NCBI RefSeq assembly: GCF_000935045.1
Contig: NZ_JYKS01000006.1
Coordinates: forward strand, 1-48,423
DNA: 48,423 nucleotides
Source: Pseudomonas sp. 10-1B
Lineage (GTDB): Bacteria > Pseudomonadota > Gammaproteobacteria > Pseudomonadales > Pseudomonadaceae
Reading direction: 5' to 3'
The notes under the pieces are model-generated. The model had not been told where the DNA came from and did not search any database. It saw only the letters and a program-made list of their open reading frames with translations. Shown here in pieces: positions 1-8,237 of this stretch; within the stretch, counting starts at the first letter, position 1; each line of letters starts with the position of its first letter. Both the position numbers and the translations under genes were made by a program.

Positions 1-7
1 GGTTAAA

Positions 8-122
8 CCTCTTGAATCTACTGACTTCAGAATTCGAACCTTCCTGTACCAGCCGCAGGCGTGGCTTTGCCACAAAGGGCGGTAAACGGGAAGGCAAACG
101 GGGGCGGGCCGGGCGGGCCGGC
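8..122 (-). promoter_or_regulatory. Attenuator and RBS region of a leftward gene just outside the window (inferred trpG)
   Basis: Read on the minus strand, this is the stretch between a Trp-rich leader peptide and the left edge. It holds a GC-rich hairpin, GCCGG(5 nt)CCGGC at 108-122, followed by CCGCCCCCGTTTG, and a small GTGGC-TTT-GCCAC hairpin at 61-73. A good Shine-Dalgarno AAGAGG lies at 8-13, seven bases from the edge, so a start codon probably sits immediately outside. In P. putida trpE and trpGDC are separate units, both reported to be controlled by attenuation. The match of this leader to the one before trpE makes trpG the likely gene. The hairpin has no strong U-tract, so the exact terminator is uncertain. 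Confidence 0.55.
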
Positions 123-133
123 AGGGGATAAAG

Positions 134-202
134 TCAGGCGCGCCAACGCCAACGGGCGTGGGCCTTGATTACGCGCATCAAGAGTTTGCTGACGATCAAC
201 AC
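134..202 (-). CDS. Putative trp leader peptide (22 codons, two Trp codons near the end)
   Basis: Small reading frame starting at GTG (200-202) and ending in RWRWRA-stop at 134-136. It has the same length, the same GTG start and nearly the same C-terminus as the frame at 4180-4248 before trpE; 13 of the last 15 codons encode the same or similar residues. Clustered Trp codons just before the stop are the classic arrangement for ribosome-mediated attenuation: stalling at Trp codons when charged tRNA-Trp is scarce lets the downstream gene be transcribed. An upstream in-frame ATG at 218-220 would give 28 residues, but lies only about 10 nt from the predicted -10 box, so GTG is preferred. Confidence 0.6.
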   Translation of the reverse strand: MLIVSKLLMRVIKAHARWRWRA

Positions 203-230
203 AGGATAGGTCTCGCTCATACGTCCCGGC

Positions 231-259
231 ACAGTAGCCTACCGGCGCGGCGGGCGCAA
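231..259 (-). promoter_or_regulatory. Putative sigma-70 promoter for the leftward trp leader
   Basis: On the minus strand TTGCGC (254-259), a 17-nt spacer, and TACTGT (231-236). The trpE leader has the same layout: TTGCGC, 17 nt, TAACGT at 4287-4315. The shared -35 hexamer and spacing support both calls. Confidence 0.5.
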
Positions 260-311
260 TATGCCCGTAAACACTGGGAAACGAATGGACTTGGAAGGGA
301 TGCCCTGCGAT

Positions 312-341
312 TTGCTAAGGTCGATCGGGTTGTCCTTATAA
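312..341 (+). promoter_or_regulatory. Putative estP promoter
   Basis: TTGCTA at 312-317, 18-nt spacer, TTATAA at 336-341, followed by an A-rich leader and AAAGGA about 9 nt before the estP ATG. It is divergent from the leftward trp leader promoter at 231-259. Confidence 0.4.
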
Positions 342-365
342 AAACAAAGAAAAGGATGTTCCCTG

Positions 366-2255
366 ATGCGAAAAGCTCCGCTATTGCGCTTTACCCTCGC
401 CTCATTGGCCCTCGCCTGCAGCCAGGCGTTCGCCGCACCGTCGCCCTACTCCACGCTGATCGTGTTTGGCGATAGCCTCGCCGATGCCGGGCAATTTCCC
501 GACCTGACAGGCGGCACCCCTGGGGCAAGGTTCACCAACCGTGATGCCAACGGCAACTTTGCACCGGTGTCGCCGATGATCCTTGGCGGGCGGCTGGGCG
601 TAGCCCCAAACGAGCTGAACCCATCTACCTCGGTGGGCATTCAGCCCGACGGCAACAACTGGGCAGTGGGCGGCTACACCACCCAGCAGATCCTGGATTC
701 GATCACCAATACATCCAAGACCGTCATCCCGCCAGGCAACTCCAATGCCGGGCTGGTACTGCGAGAAAAGCCGGGCTACCTGGCCAACGGCCTGCGCGCC
801 GACCCTAACGCGCTGTACTACCTGACTGGCGGCGGCAACGACTTCCTTCAAGGCCTGGTCAACAGCCCGGCCGACGCCCTGGCCGCCGGAGCCCGCCTGG
901 CTGCCAGCGCCCAGGCCCTGCAGCAGGGTGGCGCCCGCTACATCATGGTCTGGCTGCTACCCGACCTCGGCCAAACACCGAACTTCAGCGGCACGCCGCA
1001 ACAAAACCCCCTGTCATTGCTGTCCGGCGCGTTCAACCAGTCGCTGCTCAGCCAGTTGGGGCAGATCGATGCCGAGATCATTCCGTTGAACATCCCCGTA
1101 CTACTGAGCGAGGCATTGGCCAGCCCCGGCCAGTTCGGCCTGGCCACTGACCAGAACCTGGTCGGTACCTGCTACAGCGGCGAAAGCTGCGTGGAAAACC
1201 CGGTATACGGCATCAACGGCGCCACGCCAGACCCGACCAAGCTGCTGTTCAACGACTCGGTGCACCCGACCATCGCTGGCCAGCAACTGATTGCCGACTA
1301 CGCCTATTCGATCATCGCCGCCCCCTGGGAACTGACCCTGCTCCCGGAAATGGCCCACGCCAGCCTGCGCGCCCACCAGGATGAATTGCGCAACCAGTGG
1401 CAGACACCCTGGCAGGCGGTGGGCCAGTGGCAAGCCTTCGTCGCCAGCGGCGCCCAGGACCTGGACTTCGACGGCCAGCGCAGCGCAGCCAGCGGCGATG
1501 GCCACGGCTACAACCTGACCCTGGGCGGCAGCTATCGCCTGAACGACGCCTGGCGCGTGGGCCTGGCTGGCGGCATATACCGACAGAAACTGGAAGCCGG
1601 CCAGCAAGACTCGGACTACAAGCTGGACAACTACCTGGCCAGCGCCTTCGCCCAATACCGCCAGGACCGCTGGTGGGCCGATGCGGCGCTGACCGCCGGG
1701 CACCTGGACTACAGCGACCTCAAGCGCACCTTCGCCCTCGGTGCAGGCGAGCGCAGCGAAAAGGGCGACACCGATGGCGAGGCCTGGGCAATGTCCGCAC
1801 GGCTGGGTTACAACCTGGCGGCCGATAGCAGCACCTGGCAGGTGGCGCCATTCATCAGTGCCGACTATGCGCGGGTCAAGGTGGATGGCTACGACGAGAA
1901 GAGCGGGCGCTCGACGGCGCTGGGCTTCGATGACCAGGAGCGCACTTCACGCCGCCTGGGCGTGGGGTTGCTGGGCAGCGTGCAGGTGCTGCCGAGCACC
2001 CGATTGTTCGCCGAGGTGGCGCAGGAGTATGAGTTCGAGGATGACCAGCAGGATGTGACCATGCACCTGACCAGCTTGCCGGCAAATGACTTCACCCTGA
2101 CCGGGTATACGCCACACAGCGACCTGACCCGGGCGAGCCTGGGGGTGAGCCATGAAGTGGTGGCGGGGGTGCATTTGCGCGGGAACTACAACTGGCGCAA
2201 GAGTGATGAGTTGACGCAGCAGGGGGTGAGCCTGGGAATTAGCCTGGATTTCTGA
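366..2255 (+). CDS. estP: Autotransporter GDSL esterase EstP (EstA family)
   Basis: Cell-surface esterase anchored by its own beta-barrel. The 629-residue protein starts with a signal peptide (about residues 1-23, ending QAFA). The GDSL block FGDSLADAG carries the nucleophile Ser37, a GGGND block follows, and the DSVHPT block supplies the catalytic Asp and His. From about residue 345 the sequence has the alternating aromatic/polar pattern of an autotransporter barrel and ends in a terminal Phe (ISLDF), the usual signal for BAM insertion. In P. aeruginosa the homologue EstA affects rhamnolipid production, motility and biofilm; a similar role here is inference. Start chosen from AAAGGA upstream and the signal peptide. 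It is a single-gene unit next to trp genes, as known in P. putida. Confidence 0.93.
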   Translation: MRKAPLLRFTLASLALACSQAFAAPSPYSTLIVFGDSLADAGQFPDLTGGTPGARFTNRDANGNFAPVSPMILGGRLGVAPNELNPSTSVGIQPDGNNWAVGGYTTQQILDSITNTSKTVIPPGNSNAGLVLREKPGYLANGLRADPNALYYLTGGGNDFLQGLVNSPADALAAGARLAASAQALQQGGARYIMVWLLPDLGQTPNFSGTPQQNPLSLLSGAFNQSLLSQLGQIDAEIIPLNIPVLLSEALASPGQFGLATDQNLVGTCYSGESCVENPVYGINGATPDPTKLLFNDSVHPTIAGQQLIADYAYSIIAAPWELTLLPEMAHASLRAHQDELRNQWQTPWQAVGQWQAFVASGAQDLDFDGQRSAASGDGHGYNLTLGGSYRLNDAWRVGLAGGIYRQKLEAGQQDSDYKLDNYLASAFAQYRQDRWWADAALTAGHLDYSDLKRTFALGAGERSEKGDTDGEAWAMSARLGYNLAADSSTWQVAPFISADYARVKVDGYDEKSGRSTALGFDDQERTSRRLGVGLLGSVQVLPSTRLFAEVAQEYEFEDDQQDVTMHLTSLPANDFTLTGYTPHSDLTRASLGVSHEVVAGVHLRGNYNWRKSDELTQQGVSLGISLDF

Positions 2256-2267
2256 GCCAGCCTGTAC

Positions 2268-2531
2268 CGGCCCTATCGCCGGCAAGCCAGCTCCCACAGG
2301 ACCACAGGCTTCAGGCCTTTGTGTGACATGCCAGTGGGAGCCAGCCCCCACAGGAGTACCACAGGCTTCAGGCCTTTGTGCGACATGCCAGTGGGAGCCA
2401 GCTCCCACAGGAGTACCACAGGCTTCAGGCCTTTGTGCGACATGCCAGTGGGAGCCAGCTCCCACAGGAGTACCACAGGCTTCAGGCCTTTGTGACATGC
2501 CTGTGGGAGCTGGCTTGCCGGCGATGAGGCC
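2268..2531. repeat. REP pair enclosing a 57-bp tandem repeat
   Basis: A REP-like arm at 2268-2300 (CGCCGGCAAGCCAGCTCCCACA) and its inverted partner at 2502-2531 flank tandem copies of a unit beginning GTGGGAGCCAGC and ending GACATGCC. Units start at 2334, 2391 and 2448 (exactly 57 bp apart); the next GTGGGAG is at 2503, after a 2-bp loss. Because 57 is a multiple of three, the array reads as 19-residue repeats in open frames on both strands; these frames are artefacts. Confidence 0.85.
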
Positions 2532-2572
2532 AGTCCAGGCAATACAAGACAGTTGCTCCCACGCCAATCCCC

Positions 2573-2622
2573 TGTGGGAGCGGCCTTGTGTCGCGATGGG
2601 CTGCAAAGCAGCCCCAGAGGCC
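2573..2622. repeat. REP-like palindrome downstream of trpE
   Basis: GTGGGAGCGGCCTTG followed by TCGCGATGGGCTGC-AAA-GCAGCCC, a strong hairpin just beyond the trpE stop. It may also help end trpE transcription. The same element type recurs at 46098-46217. Confidence 0.7.
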
Positions 2623-2628
2623 CGCGAT

Positions 2629-4110
2629 TTACTTGGCGGAAGTCTGCTCAGCCAACGCCACCGCACGGAACATCGCCCGGCGCTTGTTGATGGTTTCTTC
2701 CCACTCCAGCGCCGGCACCGAGTCGGCAACAATGCCGCCACCGGCCTGCACATGCAGCTCACCGTCCTTGATCACCGCCGTACGAATGGCAATCGCGGTA
2801 TCCATGTTGCCGTTCCAGGCGAAGTAGCCCACGGCACCTCCGTAAACCCCACGCTTGACCGGCTCCAGCTCGTCGATGATCTCCATCGCGCGAATCTTCG
2901 GCGCCCCGGAAAGCGTACCGGCCGGCAGGATCGCCCGCAGTGCATCCATCGCCGTCAGCCCTTCACGCAGCTGGCCGGTGACGTTGGAGACGATGTGCAT
3001 GACGTTGGAATAACGCTCGATCACCATCTTCTCGGTCAGGCGCACGCTGCCGGTCGAGGACACCCGGCCCACATCGTTGCGGCCCAGGTCGATCAGCATC
3101 AGGTGCTCGGCGATCTCCTTGTCGTCCGACAGCAGGTCGTCTTCCAGCGCGCGGTCGGCCTCTTCGGTGGCGCCACGCGGGCGGGTGCCGGCAATCGGGC
3201 GCACGGTGACCAGGTTGTCCTCGACCCGCACCAGTACTTCGGGCGAGCTACCGACCACGTGGAAGTCGCCAAAGTTGAAGAAGTACATGTACGGCGTCGG
3301 GTTGAAACAGCGCAGTGCACGGTACAGGTCGATGGGCGCGGCCTTGAAGTCGATCGACATGCGCTGCGACGGCACCACCTGCATGCAATCACCGGCCAGG
3401 ATGTACTCCTTGATGCGGCCGACGGCGTTCTCGTAATCCTCGCGGGTATAGCTGGAGCGGAATTCCGGCTCGGCAGCCAGCGGGCCGCTCAGGTCCAGGC
3501 CACGGCGCGGGGTGATCGGCTGGCGCAAGGTTTCCAGCAGCCCTTGCAGGCGTGCCTGGCCCTGTTCGAAAGCCTGCTCTTGCGCCGGGTCGACCAGCAC
3601 GATGGCGTGCATCTTGCCCGCCAGGTTGTCGAACACCACCACCGCATCGGACACCATCAGCAGGATGTCCGGCACACCCAGCGGGTCCGGGTTGGGGCTG
3701 GCACCCAGGCGCTTTTCCACATAGCGCACGCAGTCATAGCCGAAATAGCCCACCAGGCCACCGTTGAAGCGTGGCAGGCCGGGGATGTCGGCGACCTTGT
3801 AACGGTCCTTGAAGGTTTCGACGAAGGCCAGCGGGTCTTCGACATCATGGCGCTCCACCTCGACCCCATCCTGCAGGATGCTGACGTGGTAGCCATGCAC
3901 ACGCATCACGGTGCGCGACGGTAGGCCGATCATCGAGTAACGGCCCCACTTCTCGCCGCCCTGTACCGATTCGAGCAGGTACGAGTTGGGCTGGTCGGCC
4001 AGTTTCAGGTAGATCGACAGCGGCGTGTCGAAGTCGGCCAGGGTTTCGCAGGCCAAGGGAATGCGGTTGTAGCCGGCAGCGGCCAGGCGCAGGAATTCTT
4101 CGCGGGTCAT
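2629..4110 (-). CDS. trpE: Anthranilate synthase component I
   Basis: Converts chorismate and glutamine-derived ammonia to anthranilate, the first committed step of tryptophan synthesis, with TrpG supplying the amidotransferase. The 493-residue frame begins MTREEFLR behind GAGG-CTACCC-ATG; an upstream ATG giving 505 residues would start inside the attenuator region and is rejected. The N-terminal domain has the LLES motif ([17 protein letters not shown]), known in the family for tryptophan feedback binding. The C-terminal chorismate-binding domain shows [24 protein letters not shown] and the GGGIVADS segment. It lies 69 bases downstream of gph; a promoter, leader peptide and hairpin (4155-4315) point to attenuation control. 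Confidence 0.97.
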   Translation of the reverse strand: MTREEFLRLAAAGYNRIPLACETLADFDTPLSIYLKLADQPNSYLLESVQGGEKWGRYSMIGLPSRTVMRVHGYHVSILQDGVEVERHDVEDPLAFVETFKDRYKVADIPGLPRFNGGLVGYFGYDCVRYVEKRLGASPNPDPLGVPDILLMVSDAVVVFDNLAGKMHAIVLVDPAQEQAFEQGQARLQGLLETLRQPITPRRGLDLSGPLAAEPEFRSSYTREDYENAVGRIKEYILAGDCMQVVPSQRMSIDFKAAPIDLYRALRCFNPTPYMYFFNFGDFHVVGSSPEVLVRVEDNLVTVRPIAGTRPRGATEEADRALEDDLLSDDKEIAEHLMLIDLGRNDVGRVSSTGSVRLTEKMVIERYSNVMHIVSNVTGQLREGLTAMDALRAILPAGTLSGAPKIRAMEIIDELEPVKRGVYGGAVGYFAWNGNMDTAIAIRTAVIKDGELHVQAGGGIVADSVPALEWEETINKRRAMFRAVALAEQTSAK

Positions 4111-4154
4111 GGGTAGCCTCGTGGCAAGCAGCAATAGGTCAGGCAAACGGACGG

Positions 4155-4170
4155 GCCGGCACGCGCCGGC
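4155..4170 (-). terminator. Putative trpE attenuator hairpin
   Basis: GCCGGC-GCGT-GCCGGC (minus strand), directly after the leader/gph stop and followed by CCGTCCGTTTGCC. The same GCCGG..CCGTTTGCC signature follows the other trp leader at 90-122. The U-tract is short, so termination strength is uncertain. Confidence 0.45.
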
Positions 4171-4179
4171 AGGCAGAAG

Positions 4180-4248
4180 TCAGGCGCGCCAACGCCAACG
4201 GGCCAGGGCCTTGATGACTTTCATCCAGAATTTGCCGGTAACCGCCAC
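4180..4248 (-). CDS. Putative trpE leader peptide, in frame with the gph 3' end
   Basis: A 22-codon frame starting at GTG (4246-4248) with AGAGAG six bases upstream and ending RWRWRA-stop. It is read in the same frame as gph and uses the gph stop codon, so the C-terminus of Gph and the leader peptide are the same residues. It contains three Trp codons, one at position 8 and two near the end. A promoter-like TTGCGC-N17-TAACGT lies 39 nt upstream within gph. The parallel frame at 134-202 has the same length and ending. Ribosomes arriving from gph and ribosomes starting at the GTG would both traverse the Trp codons. Confidence 0.55.
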   Translation of the reverse strand: MAVTGKFWMKVIKALARWRWRA

Positions 4249-4998
4249 GTTGGACTCTCTGTCTTGTGAGGCTTGAAGGTCCGCCAACGTTATCCCAGTG
4301 GCCGGGTCTGCGCAACCGGGCAACAACGCGCGCAGGTCGTCGATTACCAGGCTGGGCGATTCATCGTTGATCGGCCGGCCATGGTTGTAGCCGTAGGTCA
4401 GGCCCACGCACTGCACACCTGCCGCCTTGGCCGCCAACACGTCACTGCGTGAATCACCGACGAACAACGCCTGTTGCGGGGTGACGCCGGCCATCTGCAT
4501 GACGAACAGCAGCGCCGCTGGGTCGGGCTTTTTCTGTGGCAGGGTGTCGCCACCGATGATCCAGCGGAAGTAATTGCCGATCTTCATCTGGTCCAGCAAC
4601 GGGCCGACGAAGCGCTCGGGCTTGTTGGTGATCAGGGCCATCTCCACGCCCTGCTTGCGCAGCCAGCGCAAGGTGTCCCGTACACCCGGGTAGACCACGG
4701 TCAGCTCATGGCTTTCGGCATAGGCGTCCATGAACAGCGCCAGCGCCTGCTCGGCCAGCGCATCGTCCACGGCAGCGTGGTCTATGCCGCCCGCCAGCGC
4801 CCGGCGCACCAGCACCTGGGCGCCGTTGCCGACCCAGTGGCGTACTGCCTCCAGGCCAACGGGCGGGCGCCCCAGTTCGAGCAGCATGCGGTCCACGGCG
4901 GCGGCCAGGTCTGGCACGGAATCGATCAGGGTACCGTCCAGATCGAACATCACCAGCCTGGGCAGCGCCCCCGGGAACAGCTGCTCGAAGCCGCTCAT
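4180..4998 (-). CDS. gph: Phosphoglycolate phosphatase (HAD family)
   Basis: Removes phosphate from 2-phosphoglycolate, a repair product formed mainly during processing of 3'-phosphoglycolate DNA ends. The 272 residues show HAD motif [11 protein letters not shown] (nucleophile Asp near residue 20), a helical cap, motif II in LITNKP, and motif III/IV around KKPDPAALL and [16 protein letters not shown]. The ATG overlaps the rpe stop by four bases (ATGA), so rpe and gph are translationally coupled. The last residues, after about 250, are an unusual basic, Trp-rich tail (ALARWRWRA) that coincides with the trpE leader peptide and lies outside the HAD fold. The family length of about 272 in pseudomonads includes this tail. 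Confidence 0.95.
   Translation of the reverse strand: MSGFEQLFPGALPRLVMFDLDGTLIDSVPDLAAAVDRMLLELGRPPVGLEAVRHWVGNGAQVLVRRALAGGIDHAAVDDALAEQALALFMDAYAESHELTVVYPGVRDTLRWLRKQGVEMALITNKPERFVGPLLDQMKIGNYFRWIIGGDTLPQKKPDPAALLFVMQMAGVTPQQALFVGDSRSDVLAAKAAGVQCVGLTYGYNHGRPINDESPSLVIDDLRALLPGCADPATGITLADLQASQDRESNVAVTGKFWMKVIKALARWRWRA
4287..4315 (-). promoter_or_regulatory. Putative internal trpE promoter within gph
   Basis: TTGCGC (4310-4315), 17-nt spacer, TAACGT (4287-4292) on the minus strand, inside the gph coding sequence. The -35 hexamer and spacing match the leftward promoter at 231-259. Confidence 0.45.
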
Positions 4999-5669
4999 GG
5001 GCGGGCCTGGGCCAGTTCGGCGCGCATCTTGGCGATGACTTCCTGGTAGTCCGGGGCGTTGAAGATCGCCGAGCCGGCCACGAAGGTGTCGGCACCAGCG
5101 GCAGCGATCTCGCGAATGTTGTTGACGTTGACGCCACCGTCGATTTCCAGGCGGATATCACGGCCACTGGCGTCGATCAATGCACGTGCCTCGCGCAGCT
5201 TGTCGAGGGTACCAGGGATGAACTTCTGCCCGCCGAAGCCTGGGTTGACGCTCATCAGCAGCACCATGTCGACCTTATCCATCACGTACTTCAGGGCATC
5301 CAGGCTGGTGGCCGGATTGAACACCAGGCCGGCCTTGCAACCGCCGTCCTTGATCAGTTGCAGCGAGCGATCGATATGCTGCGAGGCTTCCGGGTGGAAG
5401 GTGATGTAGGTGGCGCCGGCTTCGATGAAGTCGCCAATGATGCGGTCGACCGGGCTGACCATCAGGTGCACGTCGATCGGCGCGGTGACGCCATACTTGC
5501 GCAGTGCGGTGCAGACCATCGGGCCGATGGTCAGGTTGGGGACGTAGTGGTTGTCCATGACATCGAAGTGGACGATGTCGGCACCCGCCGCCAAGACCTT
5601 GTCGACGTCCTCGCCCAAGCGAGCGAAATCGGCGGAGAGAATGGAGGGGGCAATAGCGTAGGGCTGCAT
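4995..5669 (-). CDS. rpe: Ribulose-phosphate 3-epimerase
   Basis: Interconverts ribulose 5-phosphate and xylulose 5-phosphate in the pentose phosphate pathway. It is a 224-residue TIM barrel: [10 protein letters not shown] at the N-terminus, [12 protein letters not shown] and DVHLMV with metal- and substrate-binding Asp/His, [12 protein letters not shown], and EIDGGVN near the C-terminus. It is first gene of the rpe-gph-trpE unit and overlaps gph by four bases. A TACAAT -10-like box at 5703-5708 lies 34 bases upstream of the start; no convincing -35 is seen. Confidence 0.97.
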   Translation of the reverse strand: MQPYAIAPSILSADFARLGEDVDKVLAAGADIVHFDVMDNHYVPNLTIGPMVCTALRKYGVTAPIDVHLMVSPVDRIIGDFIEAGATYITFHPEASQHIDRSLQLIKDGGCKAGLVFNPATSLDALKYVMDKVDMVLLMSVNPGFGGQKFIPGTLDKLREARALIDASGRDIRLEIDGGVNVNNIREIAAAGADTFVAGSAIFNAPDYQEVIAKMRAELAQARP

Positions 5670-5702
5670 GGCGCACCTGTTGGCAGAATCACGGTGGCGC
5701 GC

Positions 5703-5708
5703 ATTGTA
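5703..5708 (-). promoter_or_regulatory. rpe: -10-like box upstream of rpe
   Basis: TACAAT on the minus strand, 34 bases before the rpe ATG. The -35 region is weak, so this is tentative. Confidence 0.35.
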
Positions 5709-5767
5709 ACTCAGGGAAAGGGATGAGGGCTGATTGGTATCAATTGGTGTCGAGCGGTTGTTTCAAC

Positions 5768-5880
5768 CTGTGCAGGCCTCTTCGCGGGCAAAGCCCGCTC
5801 CTACAACGGTTTGCGCACGGCCTGAATCCTGCGCTGTCGTTGTAGGAGCGGGCTTTAGCCGCGAAGAGGCCGGTACAGGC
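5768..5880. repeat. REPIN: inverted REP pair
   Basis: GCCTCTTCGCGGGCAAAGCCC-GCTCCTACAAC and its inverted partner GTTGTAGGAGCGGGCTTTAGCCGCGAAGAGGCC flank a 40-bp spacer. It lies between the agtD stop (5890) and rpe, and could fold into a long stem protecting or terminating the agt transcript. Confidence 0.85.
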
Positions 5881-5889
5881 AACCCATCA

Positions 5890-6717
5890 TCAGGCAGGCT
5901 GCTGGGTTCTCAGCTTCTCGCTACGCCCGCGCAACCACTCCAGGGTCAGCAGCAATACCACCGAGAAGGCAATCAGCAAGGTCGCCGCCGCGGCAATGGT
6001 CGGGCTCAGGTTCTCGCGAATACCACTGAACATCTGCCGCGGCAGGGTGGCTTGTTCCGGCCCGGCCAGGAACAGCGTGACCACCACTTCGTCGAACGAG
6101 GTGGCAAAGGCGAACAGTGCCCCCGAAATCACCCCGGGCGCGATCAGCGGCAGGGTCACCCGGCGGAAGGTCAGCAGCGGCGAAGCACCCAGGCTGGCAG
6201 CCGCCCGTACCAGGTTGTAGTTGAAGCCCTGCAGGGTCGCCGACACGGTAATGATGACGAACGGCACACCCAGCACCGCATGCACCAGAATCAGCGAGAT
6301 GAAGCTGTTGCCCATGCCCAGCGGGGCAAAGAACAGGTAGCTGGCCACGCCAATGATCACCACCGGCACCACCATCGGCGAAATCACCAGGGCCATCACC
6401 AGCGACTTGCCGGGGAAGTCGCTGCGGGTCAGGCCGATGGCGGCCAGGGTGCCGAACACCATGGCCAGCACGGTGGCCGCCGGAGCGACGATGATGCTGT
6501 TCTTCAACGAACGCATCCATTCGGCAGATGCGAAGAAGTCCTCGTACCACTGCAATGAGAACCCTTGCAGCGGGTAAACCAGGAAACTGCCGCTGTTGAA
6601 CGACAACGGCACGATCACCAGCACCGGCAATACCAGGAACAGCAGGACCAGGCCACAGAAGATTCGCAGCGTGTAGAACCAGGCCCGCTCCACGGGTGAC
6701 ATGTAAGGACTCAGCAT
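5890..6717 (-). CDS. agtD: ABC transporter permease, PotC type (AgtD-like)
   Basis: Inner-membrane permease of a polyamine-type importer. The 275 residues have a signal-anchor helix near 13-35 (LRIFCGLVLLFLVLPVLVIV) and five further predicted membrane helices. The EAA loop, contact site for the ATPase, is visible as RAAASLGASPLLTFRRVTLPLIAPG. It is last in a leftward run of ATPase, binding protein and two permeases. The same block beside rpe-gph-trpE in P. aeruginosa is agtABCD, which imports 4-aminobutyrate and 5-aminovalerate; the substrate here is inferred from that synteny. Spermidine or putrescine would be the alternative by family alone. Confidence 0.82.
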   Translation of the reverse strand: MLSPYMSPVERAWFYTLRIFCGLVLLFLVLPVLVIVPLSFNSGSFLVYPLQGFSLQWYEDFFASAEWMRSLKNSIIVAPAATVLAMVFGTLAAIGLTRSDFPGKSLVMALVISPMVVPVVIIGVASYLFFAPLGMGNSFISLILVHAVLGVPFVIITVSATLQGFNYNLVRAAASLGASPLLTFRRVTLPLIAPGVISGALFAFATSFDEVVVTLFLAGPEQATLPRQMFSGIRENLSPTIAAAATLLIAFSVVLLLTLEWLRGRSEKLRTQQPA

Positions 6718-6728
6718 GGCAAGGCTCC

Positions 6729-7976
6729 TCAGCTCAGGCGCAGGCGGCTGGCGCCGACCAGCCAGCTATAGATCAGGTACAACACTACGGTCGCCAGCAG
6801 CAACAGCCCGCCCAGCGCAGTGGCCATGCCCCAGTTGATGCTGGTGTTGGTATAGAAGGCAACGAAGTAGCTGACCATCTGGTCGTTCGGGCTGCCGAGC
6901 AGCGCCGGGGTGATGTAGTAGCCGATCGAGATGATGAACACCAGCAGGCAGCCTGCACCCACGCCGGCATAGGTCTGCGGGAAGTACACCCGCCAGAAGC
7001 TGGCGAATGGATGGCAACCCAGCGAGATCGCCGCACGCATGTAGCTGGGTGAAATGCCCTTCATCACGCTGTACAACGGTAGGATCATGAACGGCAACAG
7101 GATATGGACCATGGAGATGTATACACCGGTGCGGTTGAACACCAGTTCCAACGGTTGATCGATGATGCCGATGGCCATCAATGCACTGTTGATCAGCCCG
7201 CCCGACTGCAACAGCACGATCCACGCCGCCACCCGCACCAGGATCGAAGTCCAGAACGGCAGCAGCACCAGGATCATCAGCAAGTTGCTCTGCCGGGTCG
7301 GCAGGTTGGCCAGCAGGTAGGCCAGCGGGTAGGCCAGCACCAGGCAGATAGCGGTAATCACCACACCCATCCACAGGGTGCGGGCAAAGATGTCCAGGTA
7401 AATGGCCTGGTCCGGGGTGGCCTTGGCCAGTTCGCCAAGGTCGTCGATGCGGTGATCGAGCGATGCCAGCAGGTAGAACGAGGTCACCGTGCTGGTGTTG
7501 CGGCGGATCGCCTGCCAATAGGCCGGGTCGCCCCAACGCTCGTCGAGGGTCTGCAGGGCATCCTTATAGGAAGCGGGTTCGCTCTTGAACGGCAGCGCGC
7601 GTGCGGTCTTGGACAGCAGGCTGCGGTAGCCGGCCAGCTCCATGTTCAGGCGCTTGGACAGGTCGCCCAGGGTCTGGTTCTTGCGCGATTCGGCCAGGTC
7701 TTGGCTCAGGGCCTTGTACACATCTTCGCCCGGCAGGCTCTTGCCATCCCACTGGCTGATGACCTCGACCGTGCGCGGCAGGCCACCGACCACTTCCGGG
7801 TTGCCGACGCTCTTGTACAACAGCGCCGCGATCGGCACCAGGAACACCAGCAAAAGAAACAGCGCCAGCGGCGCGATCAACGCCTGCGCCTTCCAGCGGT
7901 TGACCCGCTCGGCGTGCTTGAGGCGCTGCTTGAGACTTGGACCTGCGCCTTCTTTGAGGGGCACTGCAATGGCCAT
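6729..7976 (-). CDS. agtC: ABC transporter permease, PotB type (AgtC-like)
   Basis: First permease of the Agt-type importer, 415 residues from MAIAVPLKEG. The frame stays open upstream to 8141, but that part is translated REP DNA, and GGAG precedes the chosen ATG. One membrane helix (about residues 33-57) is followed by an unusually long extracytoplasmic segment of about 150 residues before the remaining five helices, a known trait of this permease subclass. The EAA loop reads RAAISLGCHPFASFWRVYFPQTYAGVG. It ends 11 bases before agtD. Confidence 0.84.
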   Translation of the reverse strand: MAIAVPLKEGAGPSLKQRLKHAERVNRWKAQALIAPLALFLLLVFLVPIAALLYKSVGNPEVVGGLPRTVEVISQWDGKSLPGEDVYKALSQDLAESRKNQTLGDLSKRLNMELAGYRSLLSKTARALPFKSEPASYKDALQTLDERWGDPAYWQAIRRNTSTVTSFYLLASLDHRIDDLGELAKATPDQAIYLDIFARTLWMGVVITAICLVLAYPLAYLLANLPTRQSNLLMILVLLPFWTSILVRVAAWIVLLQSGGLINSALMAIGIIDQPLELVFNRTGVYISMVHILLPFMILPLYSVMKGISPSYMRAAISLGCHPFASFWRVYFPQTYAGVGAGCLLVFIISIGYYITPALLGSPNDQMVSYFVAFYTNTSINWGMATALGGLLLLATVVLYLIYSWLVGASRLRLS

Positions 7977-8004
7977 GGCGAACTCCGCGATACGAACTGA
8001 AAAT

Positions 8005-8221
8005 GGGGCTGCGGCGCAGCCCATCGCCGGCAAGCCAGCTCCCACAGGTACTGCGCTGGCTTCAGGCTTTCTAATCCCTGTGGCACCTGCACCCACCAGG
8101 TACTGCACAACCTCGGGACATCTGATCCCTGTGACAGCCACCCGGGTGGTGCACAGACCTCGGGGATGACGCGATCCCTGTGGGAGCTGGCTTGCCGGCG
8201 ATGGGCCGCGAAGCGGCCCCC
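8005..8221. repeat. REP cluster inside the agt operon
   Basis: Two inverted REP arms, at 8005-8050 (GGGGCTGCGGCGCAGCCC then CGCCGGCAAGCC) and 8175-8221, enclose about 120 bp with shorter partial repeats of the form TCTGATCCCTGTG and TCTAATCCCTGTG. The cluster fills the 261-bp gap between agtB and agtC. REPs in such places often stabilise upstream mRNA, which would favour the binding protein. Confidence 0.8.
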
Positions 8222-8237
8222 TTACGCTGCTGGCCGC

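Noticed and set aside
158..475. 105-residue plus-strand frame overlapping the estP start
   Set aside because: Runs through promoter and leader DNA, and overlaps the EstP signal peptide in another frame.
2334..2510. CRISPR-like array of regular repeats
   Set aside because: Units are contiguous 57-bp tandem repeats without unique spacers, flanked by REP arms, with no cas genes.
2323..3924. 533-residue open frame on the plus strand
   Set aside because: Built from the 57-bp repeat and the antisense of trpE; TrpE has unmistakable family motifs.
4111..4146. 12-residue N-terminal extension of trpE
   Set aside because: Starts within the attenuator region; GAGG precedes the ATG at 4110.
7977..8141. 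55-residue N-terminal extension of agtC
   Set aside because: Encoded by REP DNA; GGAG and the normal N-terminus support the start at 7976.
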